A stretch of DNA of 64,000 nt, taken from NCBI RefSeq assembly GCF_040436345.1, contig NC_133218.1, positions 6,834,539 to 6,898,538 on the forward strand. Direction: 5' to 3'. The DNA is from Pagrus major. Taxonomy: Eukaryota > Chordata > Actinopteri > Spariformes > Sparidae. The position numbers were made by a program, and so were the translations under genes. The notes under the pieces are model-generated. The model saw only the letters and a list, made by a program, of their open reading frames with translations, did not search any database and was not told the origin of the DNA. This document shows positions 47,301 through 58,887 of the stretch, piece by piece (position 1 is the stretch's first letter; every line of letters begins with the position of its first letter).

Positions 47301-50300
47301 TAAAAATGTAAAGAAGAAGAATCAACTGAAACAAGAACAGCTGGGAGAGAAAAATAATCTAATCAACTAACTGTAAAAACATTCATCAAAGACAGAAGAA
47401 GTGGTGGTGATGGTGTCAAAAAACACACCTGTCAGCATTTTGAAGAAGTGTTAACAAAGTGTGAGACTCAGAGGTGGAAAGTACACAGGTATCTGTACTT
47501 TCCTTGAGTATTTATTTTTCTGACAACTTTTGACAGTTCCTCCCTCCACCTGAACACAAATATCTGTACTTTCTACCCCTTTATATTTTCAAAACAGGCT
47601 CGTTACTTTAGTTTGAATGCATTTGAGGGGAATTATGGATTATCTTTATTTTGCCTCATTGCACACCACCTTCCCAACATCACAAGACTGATTTCAACCT
47701 ATCAGTGCATATCATGCACGGCAGACGTAGCAAGACGAAACAACGTAAAAGACATAAGAAGAAAGAAGCAGACAGAGAGGGCGATGTGAACGGGGAGAAA
47801 AGGCGTGTTAGTGTCTCCTATCCGCAGAGACCCTGCAGCCCTCTGCCTGGATTTTCTTATTTTCTCACTTTGTTGCTGCTCGGGACATTTTACCAACACA
47901 AAATGTGGCTATGTGACGTCCTGGGAATCAACTATCTTTGTGGTGCGTTTAGGAACAGCTGGAACAAATCCTACTGATTCTACCTTTAAGTTTAATAGTC
48001 ATTGAATTACATGAAAATGACCTGAGCTTCAGTTAACTTTGCACAGGTAGAAATGTCTTCAGAGGGAAACTTTTTACTCTGATACTTTGAGTACATTTCA
48101 GAGCCTGTACTCTATTACTTTTACCTGAGTAAAGAAGTTGAATCAGCACTTCTACTTTTACCACAGTCTTTTTTTACACAAGTGTCTGTACCTCTGCTTG
48201 AGTACAGAATGTGTGTAGTTTTTTTGTTTTACCTATGTGAACTCATATTTATAATAAACACACATCAATCATCTAATTAGGCCCTCAATTAGAAATCCTG
48301 ATCAAACATGCCTAATCCCAGTCTATATGTAAGAATCTGACATTAGAAACCAGTTCAAAGTAGCTAAAATACTTCTATGTGACTTAAAAATACAAATCTC
48401 TCTAAACCAATAGGAATACTGTAAAAGAAATACCATTAACTGTGACAAATGTGACCCTCAACATATTATAGTCCAGGGAGATTTGGCTGCCAAGTTACTT
48501 GATATGGTCTCCGTCAGTAAAGGCCAGCATCTATTCCTAGAGGTGACCAGATACAGTCAAAACCACCTCCTCTTCCCACTGCAGGGGTCACGCAGTAAAT
48601 CGACACTGCACTTCATGTGATGCAATTAGATACTCTGAATGGCCATACATGTAAGCAGAATGTTTACTCCTAATTACAGGAGATACATCTTTAGGCGATC
48701 TCATAAGTATTCAATCATTCTAGACTTTAAAATGGTTATTGATTTTATCAGTGATTGAAGTTCACATGTATCCATAATGTCTCCTGCTGTTCAAACCCCT
48801 ACAGATAATGACGCACAGGAACCCGATAGTTGAGATTTAATGATTTCTATTTTGGTAAGCCAGCTGTGCTCCGCGTGGGAATGTACAGATTTGGAAAGTT
48901 CATGTCTGACTAGACTCAAAGGCAGCTTGCTGCAGCCGGTTCACCGTGCTCTGTGTCTGCAGATGTCTCGAGTGAACTTGAGTTTTACAGAGGTTAAGAT
49001 GGCCAAGAGGAGGCACGGTGCCCACAGCGCACTGCCAAAGATCCTGTGCGAGCTTCTTTGAGCTGCAATCCTTCTAGTAACTGAAAATCTAGCATTCAGT
49101 GAAAAGATAAAGGTTAATATATGTGTGGACCAATCTTTCAACATGTTAGACAGATATTTTTGAATGTGAGGCTTCAGTAAAATGTGCAAAATACCCATTT
49201 AGGTGTTTGTTTTAGTTCAGATTTCTGTGATGGAAACTTGTGCAAATTAGTTGATATTCAATAAGAGAGCCTCATTTGCACCTTTCGACATAAAGTATCA
49301 GAAAAATCGTCTCAACCTAAGTAATCAACTTGATATTGAATATTACAATACATTTTTAAAAGCTGTTCTCTCAAAATGAGTTTTCTCTCAGACTCTTATG
49401 CTGAAATCTCTACTTCAGCAGCATTTACATACACCAAAGTCTCCAGTTTTATACCTATCTATACTCTAAAGGTTTCTACAGAGTTTTGTTTATATATCAT
49501 TCAGCCTGATTTATATTGCAGCCCCACTGATATATTGGTCGGCGAATTTTGGCCTATCACATATATATATATTATAATTGCTATTAAAGATGGGTCATGA
49601 TTTTTGAGTTTTCAAGTATTTGTTAAATTTGAATAATTTGAATAATTCATGTGACTGGTTTCATCTAAAAATATATATCTTCCTTTTTTTATTTTTGCTT
49701 GGAATGCCCACCCCTATTGGCCAAATGTTGTCAGATATGCACTGATATGAAAACTGTTATTTTAGAGATTATAATGCAGAAAAAGATGCCACAGGTAATT
49801 TATGGTTATCAAATTTCCAGTGAAGTTCACTGTTTCAGAGCACTGATGTCATTTAGAAAATAAGTTCCTGCCTCTGTTACATATCTTTGTCACAAGTGTT
49901 TGGTAACCACATTTTGGAGGTCATTGCAAAAAAATGTGTGTTAATCCGACGATTTATCGATATCGGAATTTTTTTACTCGCCAATATCAGTGTCCACATC
50001 AGCCCATCGGTTGGGCTCTAATCTTTATGGCTGTTGACAGTATTTTCTGATTGATGAGAACTTCTCTCTGTAAAAGCCTTTGACTTGAATACGTCAACGA
50101 AATAAAACATGAATTTTGAACCTGGATTTATCCAGTGGTCAGATTTCTGTCTGGAAATGTATGCAAATCTGTGCATTTAATAAGTTTTATTAAAACTTGC
50201 AGTACAAAAACCTTCGTCTTAATGTAGGTGGGGGGTTGGGAGTTTTCATGGTGATATCTATTATATCTAATTTTACCCTGAGTGTCTCCCAAGGTTTATC

Positions 50301-53300
50301 TGTTCACTTTCCTCTGCCCCTGAGTTAGAGGCAGAATCACTTTAACCTCATGCAAACCCTTTAAGAATGCCATCGGTTTAAGGTTTCACTTGAGAGTTTC
50401 AACTGTCACATGATCAAGACACTGCTGCAGAGGCTTTTCCACACAAAGAAAACTAAATGAGCTAAACCGGAATAAAAAATACTTAACTAAAGGGCAGAAT
50501 CAGCAACTTCAAATGGTTGGACTACCAAAATACTTTATCTGCAAAACTCCTACTTAGACAATGCTGGAATATTCCAACACTGCTTAGTTTTAGGCTTTGC
50601 AGTAACAACAACTCTGTATGAAGAAGTGGAAACAGCTAAATAATCGTACCTTCGGTGTACTACAGAGGTAACGCATCACCTCTCCTATGTACTGGATGAC
50701 GGTCACACTGTTTTTCCTGCAGTCATCCCAAAACTGAGAGGCAGAGAACTTCCTTTTCAGGATGATAGTCGACCCTTCAAAATAAGACAGCAAAAAGATC
50801 ATGTGATTAAGGGCTAATCATTATAAAAATGCGATGACAACAGATGAAAAAAAAGTTTAGATATTCAGTTATACAAGTGGAGAAACAGCTGATTTCCATT
50901 CAAGCAAAGATATTAAGTTTATTCATGATATTCATCAACATTTTTTAAAGTATTGACCAATAACTTTCAGGTGTAATGTTTTTAATTGATCTGCAAATAG
51001 CACTATTGCATTAACAATAGCTTAGCTACATAATCCATTTTAAATGAACTGAATATACATATGAATCACTGCACTTATTGTGAGACTTTTCCAAAACTCA
51101 AGCCAACAGTATTGTGAGGCAGTACTGGATCTCTCCTAATATGTATCTAACTAACAGCTGCCTACCAAGACTACACACGGTGTGAACTTTAGCCTGTTTA
51201 GAAAAAAGCTGTTCAAAAGAGGAGGTAATCTGGTTTGGGTTGACCCGGCTCTGTTCAGATTACTGCCTCACGGTGACAAAAGACTCTTTCATTCAGTTTC
51301 ACAGCAGCAGGAATACCAGAGGGAGGGCGGCATCACTTTTCAATTCACAGTGTTGCAGCAGTCGCCTCATGTCTCCGTCAAGTGTGAGAAACTTACGAAA
51401 GCCTCGTAACAGGGAGCCACTTTTATGAATCAGCATAATCTTTAAGAACAACTGGTGCAGGAGTGGATTCAAATTATACCTCCAGCATCAAATACAATTA
51501 ATCGTCAGTGATCGTAGATGGGAAACCAGTGAGGGACTGCAGACCTGTCACTGCATGTGGCAAGGTCACTAATTATTTTTAAATGATTCAGAGCTGATTT
51601 GGGACCAGCCTGACGAATCGCTGCATGTTAACTATCACCGCTGTACTATAAGAACCACTCATCTTTTCATTAGTTTTTGTCAGGTTTTGTGCATTTTTCA
51701 GGCAATGAAATGGTCTTTTCAACTGTTTATTTATCTTAAAGATTAATTCCACCAATTTTACACATTAAAGTGTGTTAACAGGTCACTTTAATGTAAAAAA
51801 CTGGTGGAGTTACCCTTTAAGCAGCAGAAGAATGTTCTTAAACCATTAAGAAAACACTTCAATCCATCAGTTTATGGAAAGATTTATATGTCAGCAATGT
51901 ATGACGTTAAAACTGTACCTGGATCAGCTGCTGTCAGCACTCACAACTTCTAATAAACCCTTTTGTGACTATCTTTCACTGTTGTTGTTTGGTTTAACCT
52001 GGCAATTGACAAGTTTTTTGCTTTAACGCATTATTATGAAGTAAATGTTGAATGCATAATGTGATGAATATAGACTAATGAAACCATCTGCGTATAGATT
52101 GGTTCCATAAAACCCTTGCTTTCTGCTGCGCTGCCAAATCTCCAAGAGGGCTGACTGGCACCATTTCTCTCTGCTTTTGAAAGTCCATAATAGACTAAAT
52201 GAATGAATGAACGCAGGTTTTTTCCTGCACTCTGAGGAAAACAGAAACGATCCAGTTGTCTTTGCGACAGTGTACCAAATGTGGCATATCATGTTCACAT
52301 TATATGCTTAGTTATACAAGAGACATGGCTGCCAGACGGCTGAGTCACAGGGTATTTTTTAAGGAACTATTTGTAAGAAAAGTTGTTTTTTGAGTCTCAT
52401 TCCCAACTCGTCAAATACTGATGCCTACCATCCCAAAGTGCCAGTATTTGAAGAGTTAAAATCAATCAGTAGAAAATCAACTTTTCTTACAAATAGGTCC
52501 TTTAAGGAGACCTCCGGACATTTCGAGACGTTTTTGTGGCAGCTAAAACCAGCTATTTTTCAGAGCAAGTCGGACTGTCTCATCTCTGATCGTGGCAACC
52601 AAAACAGGTATTTCGAAACAAACCCTTACCAAGTGATTTTTGTGCCAGTAACCAGAGCATAAGCACGGCGTTGTGACAAATTGATCCTGAACAAATGTAA
52701 AGCTGCAACATAAAGAAACTAATCTGTGGATTTGCAGAAACGTATTTAGCTAGCTAAATTTATTCTGGCAATTCGGTTGCTTTTGTTTGATATGGTCATC
52801 ATGAAGTTTTGTTTATGGAAGGCAATGCTACATGTGACCTGTTTGTTTACACACTAGTCTAAACTGTGGCTCCACCACTGGTGGAGACAGCTCGCTGGGC
52901 TGCGCTCTGAGTTTAAAGGTACAACAGTTCAGCCTGAAAGCAATACTCCTAGCCTTTGCAAAGCTATAAAATCATAAACATAAAAACATGCATATTATTT
53001 AGTTATTTACATGTTTAAACAACCTAACGACTCATTGTTAGGTCAGTAAAGTATTCACTGGTCTGCAAGGAATCTCACAAAGTTGTATTTGTTTTACACT
53101 CTGGTCTGACTTTCTGACTGTCTTAGCTACATCTCACTGGGCTCACCTGTCTCGATGGCGCCAATAAAGCCTATGAGAAATCCAGCTGTGTGGTACAGAG
53201 GCAGGTTGACGTAGATGACATCACTAGACGTGACACCGTTCGATGATAAAATAGCCAGAGCTGTTAGGAGGCGGTTCTGATTGACCACAGCTGCCTTTGG

Positions 53301-55924
53301 GAGACCTGAAAGACAACAAGACACAAACTGCTTGAAAGATGAAGAATACTTGTATGGCCAATATGTTGCCATGGGAACAGCCAGTTTAATACCTGTAGTC
53401 CCAGAGGTGTAAATATAAACTGCAGGACTTTTGAATGTGATGTGTGATCTGAGGGATCGAGGGAGCGGGGAGTCCGATGCCTCATCCACTTTATCAGAGA
53501 AGCTCTCAATTCCAGGTGTGTCACAGTGTTTGGTCATCAGGAGGACGGTGACGCCCTGCTCCATCAGTGAAGGCAGCACGTCCTCCACTGCTTCCTTTAG
53601 CTCTGGAAGGGGACATACAGCAAAATCATAACATACTAGTTTTACATGAACATACAGATAGTATGCAGCTCTACAGGTGACCAAAACCTTGTGAGCTCAA
53701 CTTTGACACTGAGGTTTTAAAGGTGGAGGAAGCAAATCTAGAGAAACATAGCTGATTGTTGAGTCTGGTTCTCAGGGTCGCTTTGGGTTGGCAGTGAACA
53801 ACCTGAGAATGAGACTCAACAATCAACTATTTGTCTCCAGCTTCCTCCATCTTTAAGTCTGGACAAGAGTTTATCTGAACACAGAGGCCAGAAAATGAAC
53901 AGCGAACTATGGGATTAGTTCAAGAGGGTGAGGGTTATAAGATGCAGGGTGCATGAGATTCAAAATACTGTTGGCATCCGTGATTACAAGGTGTTTCAGT
54001 AACCTCAAAGTATATTTTGAGGCCTCTGAAAATACCTAATTCATATTCCAAACAAAAAGAGGGCAGTGTCTTATTAGAGTAACCGCTGTCTGTAGCTGCT
54101 GTTAGCTATTTAGCTTGGTTAGCCGTGCATGAGGGCGGTCCGGACTGGGAGCTCAGAGCACCAGAGGAGTGTTGGTGTTTACACTGCTAACACAGGAGCT
54201 TTTGACCACGGGATATATAAATTATTTCAAATCAATATTTTAAAGGACCTGTGTGTAGGCTTTAGTGGCATCTAGTGGTAAGATTGCAGATTGCAACAAA
54301 CAAAATACAACAACTCACATCTTGTTATTGTGGTAGCAAACAATGTGATAAACTTGAAAGTCCTTAGTACTTAGGTATCAAAAGTACAAGTTTCTATCAA
54401 AGTATATAATACTTACATTTACATGTATGTAGATACTGTGTACTATGGGTCGACTGATTTTTGGCCTGGCTGATTATCGGGTCTGATATTCAGCATTTTT
54501 CTGATTATCATAATCAGTGTGTTTCTTTTCGACTGTAACTAAAATAATTTAAAAATGTTCTACTTTGGCTCTGATGCAGCATGCAAGTTTAGTGAAGTTA
54601 AAGTACAATATTAGGAAATGGAAATACTCAAGTAAAGTACAAGTACCTTGTAATTATACTACAGTATAGTACTTGAGTAGATTTACTTATTCACACTCCA
54701 TCAGTGATGAAAACATATTTATATAATAATATTATATTCTATTTCTGCCAATAGATCCTCTTAAATCCTCCAAAATACTGCCCACTGGACCTTTAATTCA
54801 ACTGAAGTATTTTGCACATACTTTTAGTATTTTTTACAACACTCCACCTCAGTATATATGAATGTATGTGAGTGATGAGAGGATATAAATGTTTACTTGT
54901 TGATTATTTTCAGAATTTTAAGTATATTTTAAATGGTTATTAACATTGACAGCTGGTAGAAACATAGTGAACCAAGAATTTTATTGAATTGATAAGTCGT
55001 TTACTTCTGCTTATGACAATAAAGCCTTTGAATATTTGAAATCTTCAATATTTTAGTGCCTCTCCCTCCACGACTGTGTTCAATATCTGGCAGGGGTCCA
55101 TTCAAGACAAGTCTCTGCCCTGTCAGATATCAACTGTAGCAGTTACTGAGCCTACTGTGATGGAAAAACTTCCCTAAACTAAACTCCACCAAGACAATCT
55201 AAAACTTGTATTTGTTTATTTATTTGCAAACTTCTAATTAAATAAGATTTTGGAGAAAAACTTCCTCTAAAGACAGCTACCGAGCTACTGTCACAGAGGT
55301 TAAACTGAGAGCAGAAACCACAGCTGTTAAAACATCCAACCTGAATGTTTGGCTGAAGTCAACAGCTCCTTGAAAAGCAGAAATAACTTCTCTTAAGAAC
55401 TTTAACTAACTTTAAGTGGATGTTCTCATTACGCACGAACCTGACGCAGCTATCAACACTTTGGCCCTGCAGCAGTTGAAGCAGTGCAGCAGAGACTTGG
55501 TGCGGATGTTGTGATTGAGGAGAGCCACAGGCGAGCCCAGCTTAGCCAAGGCCAGCCAGGTGAACATGAAGGCGGGTTCATTCCCCATGAAAAGCGCCAC
55601 GGTGTCCCCAGCTCGGTACCCAGGTTGAGCCTGAAGCGCGTTGGCTGTTTTATTGCTCCGTTTATCAGTGTAAGAGTAAGAGGAAGCTTCCTTTTCAAAC
55701 ACAATGAACGGCTTGTCCGGATGCGCTGCGCTCTGCTCCAAGAAACGATCCAAAACAAAGAAGAGGGGTCTCCTTCTTCGCCTCGACACGAACCTCACTA
55801 AAATCCGCAGTAGATCCCTGAAATACAGAATATCCATCCAGACATAAGGGTAGAAAGTTTTGAGGGTGAATGGTATGACGAAGATAGTTGCTAAAATGAT
55901 TGAAAGTAAATATATCTCCATCAT
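44347..55924 (-). CDS. slc27a2: Very long-chain acyl-CoA synthetase / fatty acid transport protein 2, copy 2
   Basis: Tandem paralogue of the gene at 34297-41118, with the same predicted acyl-CoA synthetase role. Exons, minus strand: 55924-55441, 53602-53393, 53305-53147, 50774-50650, 47019-46825, 46013-45923, 45777-45579, 45018-44921, 44773-44643 and 44523-44347, giving 622 aa. Nine of the ten coding exons have exactly the lengths of copy 1 (484, 210, 159, 125, 195, 91, 199, 98, 131), and only the last differs (177 against 174). The N-terminus is hydrophobic ([17 protein letters not shown]). The AMP-binding motif [23 protein letters not shown] and [11 protein letters not shown] are intact. 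The C-terminus is IKL instead of ARL. Introns are longer and richer in repeats than in copy 1. Both copies look functional. Confidence 0.94.
46125..46545. repeat. 'Tacttaagta' repeat in slc27a2 copy 2 intron
   Basis: Contains 'agtggtagattgtaatcaagtacatttactcatgtactatact' and ends 'ttttaagtactctttccaccact'. An embedded 'aatcagaaaaatgttgaatatcagatccgataat' block also occurs at about 42340 and 54460, so two families are mixed here. Confidence 0.65.
47470..48205. repeat. 'Gtggaaagtacacaggtatctgtactt' repeat
   Basis: A longer member of the related fish repeat type. The borders read 'gaggtggaaagtacacaggtatctgtactt' and 'gtgtctgtacctctgcttgagtacaga'. The 108-codon frame at 47651-47977 inside it is part of the repeat, not a host gene. 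Confidence 0.55.
49210..50290. repeat. Unclassified dispersed repeat, inverted relative to usp50 intron copy
   Basis: 'Tttagttcagatttctgt', the [15 protein letters not shown] frame (49376) and, at the far end, 'catggtgatatctattatatc...ttttaccct' match the reverse complement of the block at about 4860-3600. 'Atcagtgtccacatcagcc' with 'ttgggctct' near 50000 suggests a further insertion. Confidence 0.5.
52356..52507. repeat. Hairpin MITE in slc27a2 copy 2 intron
   Basis: The outer arms TATTTGTAAGAAAAGTTG and CAACTTTTCTTACAAATA are perfect complements, and the inner arms (aactcgtcaaatactg and cagtatttgaagagtt) also pair. A piece related to one arm, 'ccttgtaagaaagcaactcgtcaaatactg', occurs at about 28768-28795 in hdc. 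Confidence 0.75.
53715..53857. repeat. Hairpin MITE in slc27a2 copy 2 intron 1
   Basis: The arms 53716-53777 (aaaggtggaggaagc...gattgttgagtctggttctcagg) and 53802-53857 (cctgagaatgagactcaacaatc...gcttcctccatcttta) are near-complementary over about 55 bp, with a loop of about 25 bp. No coding sequence. Confidence 0.75.
54355..54690. repeat. 'Tacttaagta' repeat in slc27a2 copy 2 intron 1
   Basis: Contains 'gtacttaggtatcaaaagtac', 'tactcaagtaaagtacaagtacc' and 'acttgagtagatttactta'. An inserted 'gtcgactgatttttggcctggctgattatc' block corresponds to about 42335 and 46380. Confidence 0.65.
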
Positions 55925-58740
55925 GTTTTCTGGTGTAAAAGCCTCAGCTCCTGGAGAGAAAAGTGCAGCCCCTGCTGCAAAATGGGGAATGTTGCAAAAA
56001 AAAAAGGATTTTGTTGAGTGGGGCGGGGCATTTTCTTAAGAAGCGAGTTAAGATCATCGAAAATGTGAAATTGTGAATAATTTGGAAACACTGTTGATGC
56101 TCAGCAGCATCGCGTCCATAGTTTTATTGCACGCAAATAGGAAAAGTGGGAAGTAGTCTTCAAACTTTGGCTGACAGAGGTAACTGAGACTTTTATTTTA
56201 GAGAACAACAACGTTAAAGAAAGTCTCACACACACACATGTCTTTCCCTTAAGGTCCGAGTCAGGGTCAGCTGGACAAGGCTGTTGAGGTTGCACGATAT
56301 AATCACAGCACTGTGCAACCTGTCTGGGGTCAGTTCATGCAGGAGGTGGAGCTGGAAATGTCAGACAAGGCAACGGTTCCCACTGAGCAAAAACATATCA
56401 GAAAGAGTCCAGTGGAGAGCCAGAATTAAAGATTTCAATGTCCACTATTGATGTCCAAGTTACATCCTTACCAGGTTCAAAATGAGAAAGTTTTTACAAT
56501 GTAATTTTAGACTTCTTTTCATCTTTAGTTAGAGATGTCCAACGAACTTTTTGTGGTTCAAAGTTAAAGTTTTAATGATGGCAAAATTTGACTCCATGCA
56601 GCAAAGCTACATGTTGGATTTAACCCCCTGAGCTATTCATCAGCTTTGTTACATACCAGGTTTTGGTCACAAGAGTTTTACAACCTTCCTCAGGTTGGAT
56701 GACCAAGGCTGACTCTATGAGACTGGCAGTCTGGTGAACATGGTCAGCCGGGAACAGAACAGCACATCCTCTGAAAAGAGGAAGCCAATTTGATGAAGGG
56801 AATACAGTACCGAGGTGGTTTTCTTGCCAGATATGGCTAATGGCAACCAGGGGCTGAGTCAGCAAGGACCGCTAACCAAAAACAGCGAACTACATTTAGC
56901 CACAGTTAGCACTTACTTTAGCAACAAAGCTACAGGTGTCTGTCTAACAGGAAACATAAATCATCTTGGCCCAACTGTCCTCCGTCGCCATTCTCAGACA
57001 CTGTGTGACTCCGGTCCGGAGCTGTTCATTGAGAAGCTGCTGGTTATCAGTTTATCAGTTACTTTAGCAACAAGTAAAGCTATCTGTCCAGAGGTGCTCC
57101 TGGCAGAGCAGCCCGAGGACAGCAGAGGTAAAACCGTATACTCCATAAAACGTGACCCAGTTTCACCCAAATCAAGATGTTGTGAAGTTGTGCCTTTGTA
57201 CAGTAATCGTTGAGGTTGGTGACGAGCAACACGCTCCTCTGCCAGCGTTCTTCTTTTTATACATCCGTGGCAGCATCATAAAATAAAGAAAGGATACGCC
57301 CCCGAGTGCAGGATGAGTCATAACATTTTTTAATGTGTTTCCAGGAAGTTACAAACTCTAAAATGCCAGTAAAACTACCTACAAAACAGCTTTTTTTGCC
57401 AATGTTGGGCAAGACATATTTGAAAAAAACACCTGAACAGCGATTTTTGACTTCCTCTTTCCCACAATGTTAAACCACTGATTTCTTAAAATCAGTCTTT
57501 TTTTAACATTGTGGGAAATATACTTATCTGCTTTCTTGCCAAGAGTTAGATGAGAAACTTGACACTGGGGAGTCACTGCAGCTGTGCAGCTCTGTGTCTA
57601 TCTGCTTGTTGCATGTTTAACCCTTAGTGACCATAAATTGATTAATGCAGCTTTGATTTCCTCCATGGGAGCGGCAGACCAGTGAATGATGCTATTGAGA
57701 GCTGAAGGCATCATAGGCAGGGCTGTTGCCAGGATTTTAGTAAAAACTGAGGTCCTGCCCCCCACCCCCGCCCATACATGGAGAACATTTTGAAGACTAT
57801 AATATAAATCTATGCATTTCTCTGCATTTTGACAGGACCAATAATCGGCAGAAGAAGAAGATAAGTGACAGATATTTATATTTGACTTAAATTTATCAAA
57901 CTTATTTATATCCTAAATAGAACTTATTAAAAATAGATGGCCGTGCTCCTACGTGCATATCCTTTGAACCCTTGGGTATCAGCCAGACTTTTTTAAGGTA
58001 CTATCAGTCACTGAGGTCTTTGGGTTGTGAAACTCTTGTGAGCACACCCCAGTGAAGCATGTGGCCACAGGCAGCACAAGGCTATCTCTTTGATTAGGTG
58101 AACTCCTTTTTCACCCTTTTTACTTTGCTCTGCAGCGTGTGTTGGGTGACGTTCTCTGGTCAGATGATACTGTAGATAGTTTAGATAGCACTGGGTTTAA
58201 AACTTTGATATAAGCACGACAGACTGAATCAGAACACACACTGTACAGTTAGGTCCAGACAGTTATTTAGAAGATTTATCACATTTGCTTGTTCATAAAT
58301 ACAATTTTACAAGTGGCTTTTTTTGTAATCAACACAAGAAATATTAATATTAATATATTTGTTTGAGATTTGTAGACTTTATCTTGGTTTTGAATACATG
58401 AAATAACTGAAAAATCACTGTGTCCAGCCTTTTTATGCAGAAGCAAACAAAACATACCCCATTAATTTAGTTTATTCTGCAATACCAACATGTCTTTTTT
58501 ATAATTGTTTCGTTTTATACTGTTCCTTCATTTTTTTTCGTTTTTGTGCAAAACTGTCAGTTCCCACGTCGTCGCCTTGAAAGAGAACAAACACATTCTG
58601 CACAATGTAAAACAATTCTTGAGACATTTCCAGAGACTCTCTCCTTGAAAAACTTTTCAACAGGAGTAGCCCAGTCGATAAGAATTTGCTGGCGTAAGGG
58701 GATTGTGTTTCAGAAATGCTTTTTCCTCAAGTCACGTTGC
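55925..58740. other. Intergenic region between slc27a2 copy 2 and gatm
   Basis: The two genes are divergent. The region holds slc27a2 upstream sequence, a hairpin element at 57458-57518 and unassigned DNA. The 132-codon frame 56815-57213 has no recognised family or splice support and is not called. No other gene is seen. Confidence 0.5.
57458..57518. repeat. Perfect-arm hairpin element
   Basis: TTTCCCACAATGTTAA and TTAACATTGTGGGAAA are exact complements, with an inner pairing CTGATTT/AAATCAG. It is followed by 'atatacttatctgctttcttgccaagagttagatgagaa', a typical continuation of a fish interspersed repeat. Confidence 0.7.
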
Positions 58741-58758
58741 CCCACGACACGAAGGCGA

Positions 58759-58796
58759 CCAATGGTCTCCGAGACACGTCGAGCCGCTCCTATAAA
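58759..58796 (+). promoter_or_regulatory. gatm: gatm core promoter: CCAAT box and TATA box
   Basis: CCAATGG (58759-58765) and TATAAA (58791-58796) are spaced in textbook fashion, 92-130 bp before the gatm ATG at 58888. A start of transcription near 58822 is expected. GC content rises sharply here compared with the flanks. Confidence 0.7.
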
Positions 58797-58887
58797 GCTG
58801 AGGCGTCTTCATTCATGAGGCAAACTGCGAGGTGGATCCTGCGCTGCCGTTTGCGCTTCACTGACACACTCACTATTACGTTGGACA

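Noticed and set aside
47651-47977. 108-codon frame with a basic start ([14 protein letters not shown]) and hydrophobic middle
   Set aside because: Lies wholly inside a dispersed repeat whose relatives here are non-coding.
56815-57213. 132-codon open frame near gatm
   Set aside because: No recognisable family, no splice signals that give a gene, and neighbouring sequence looks like interspersed repeat; probably chance.
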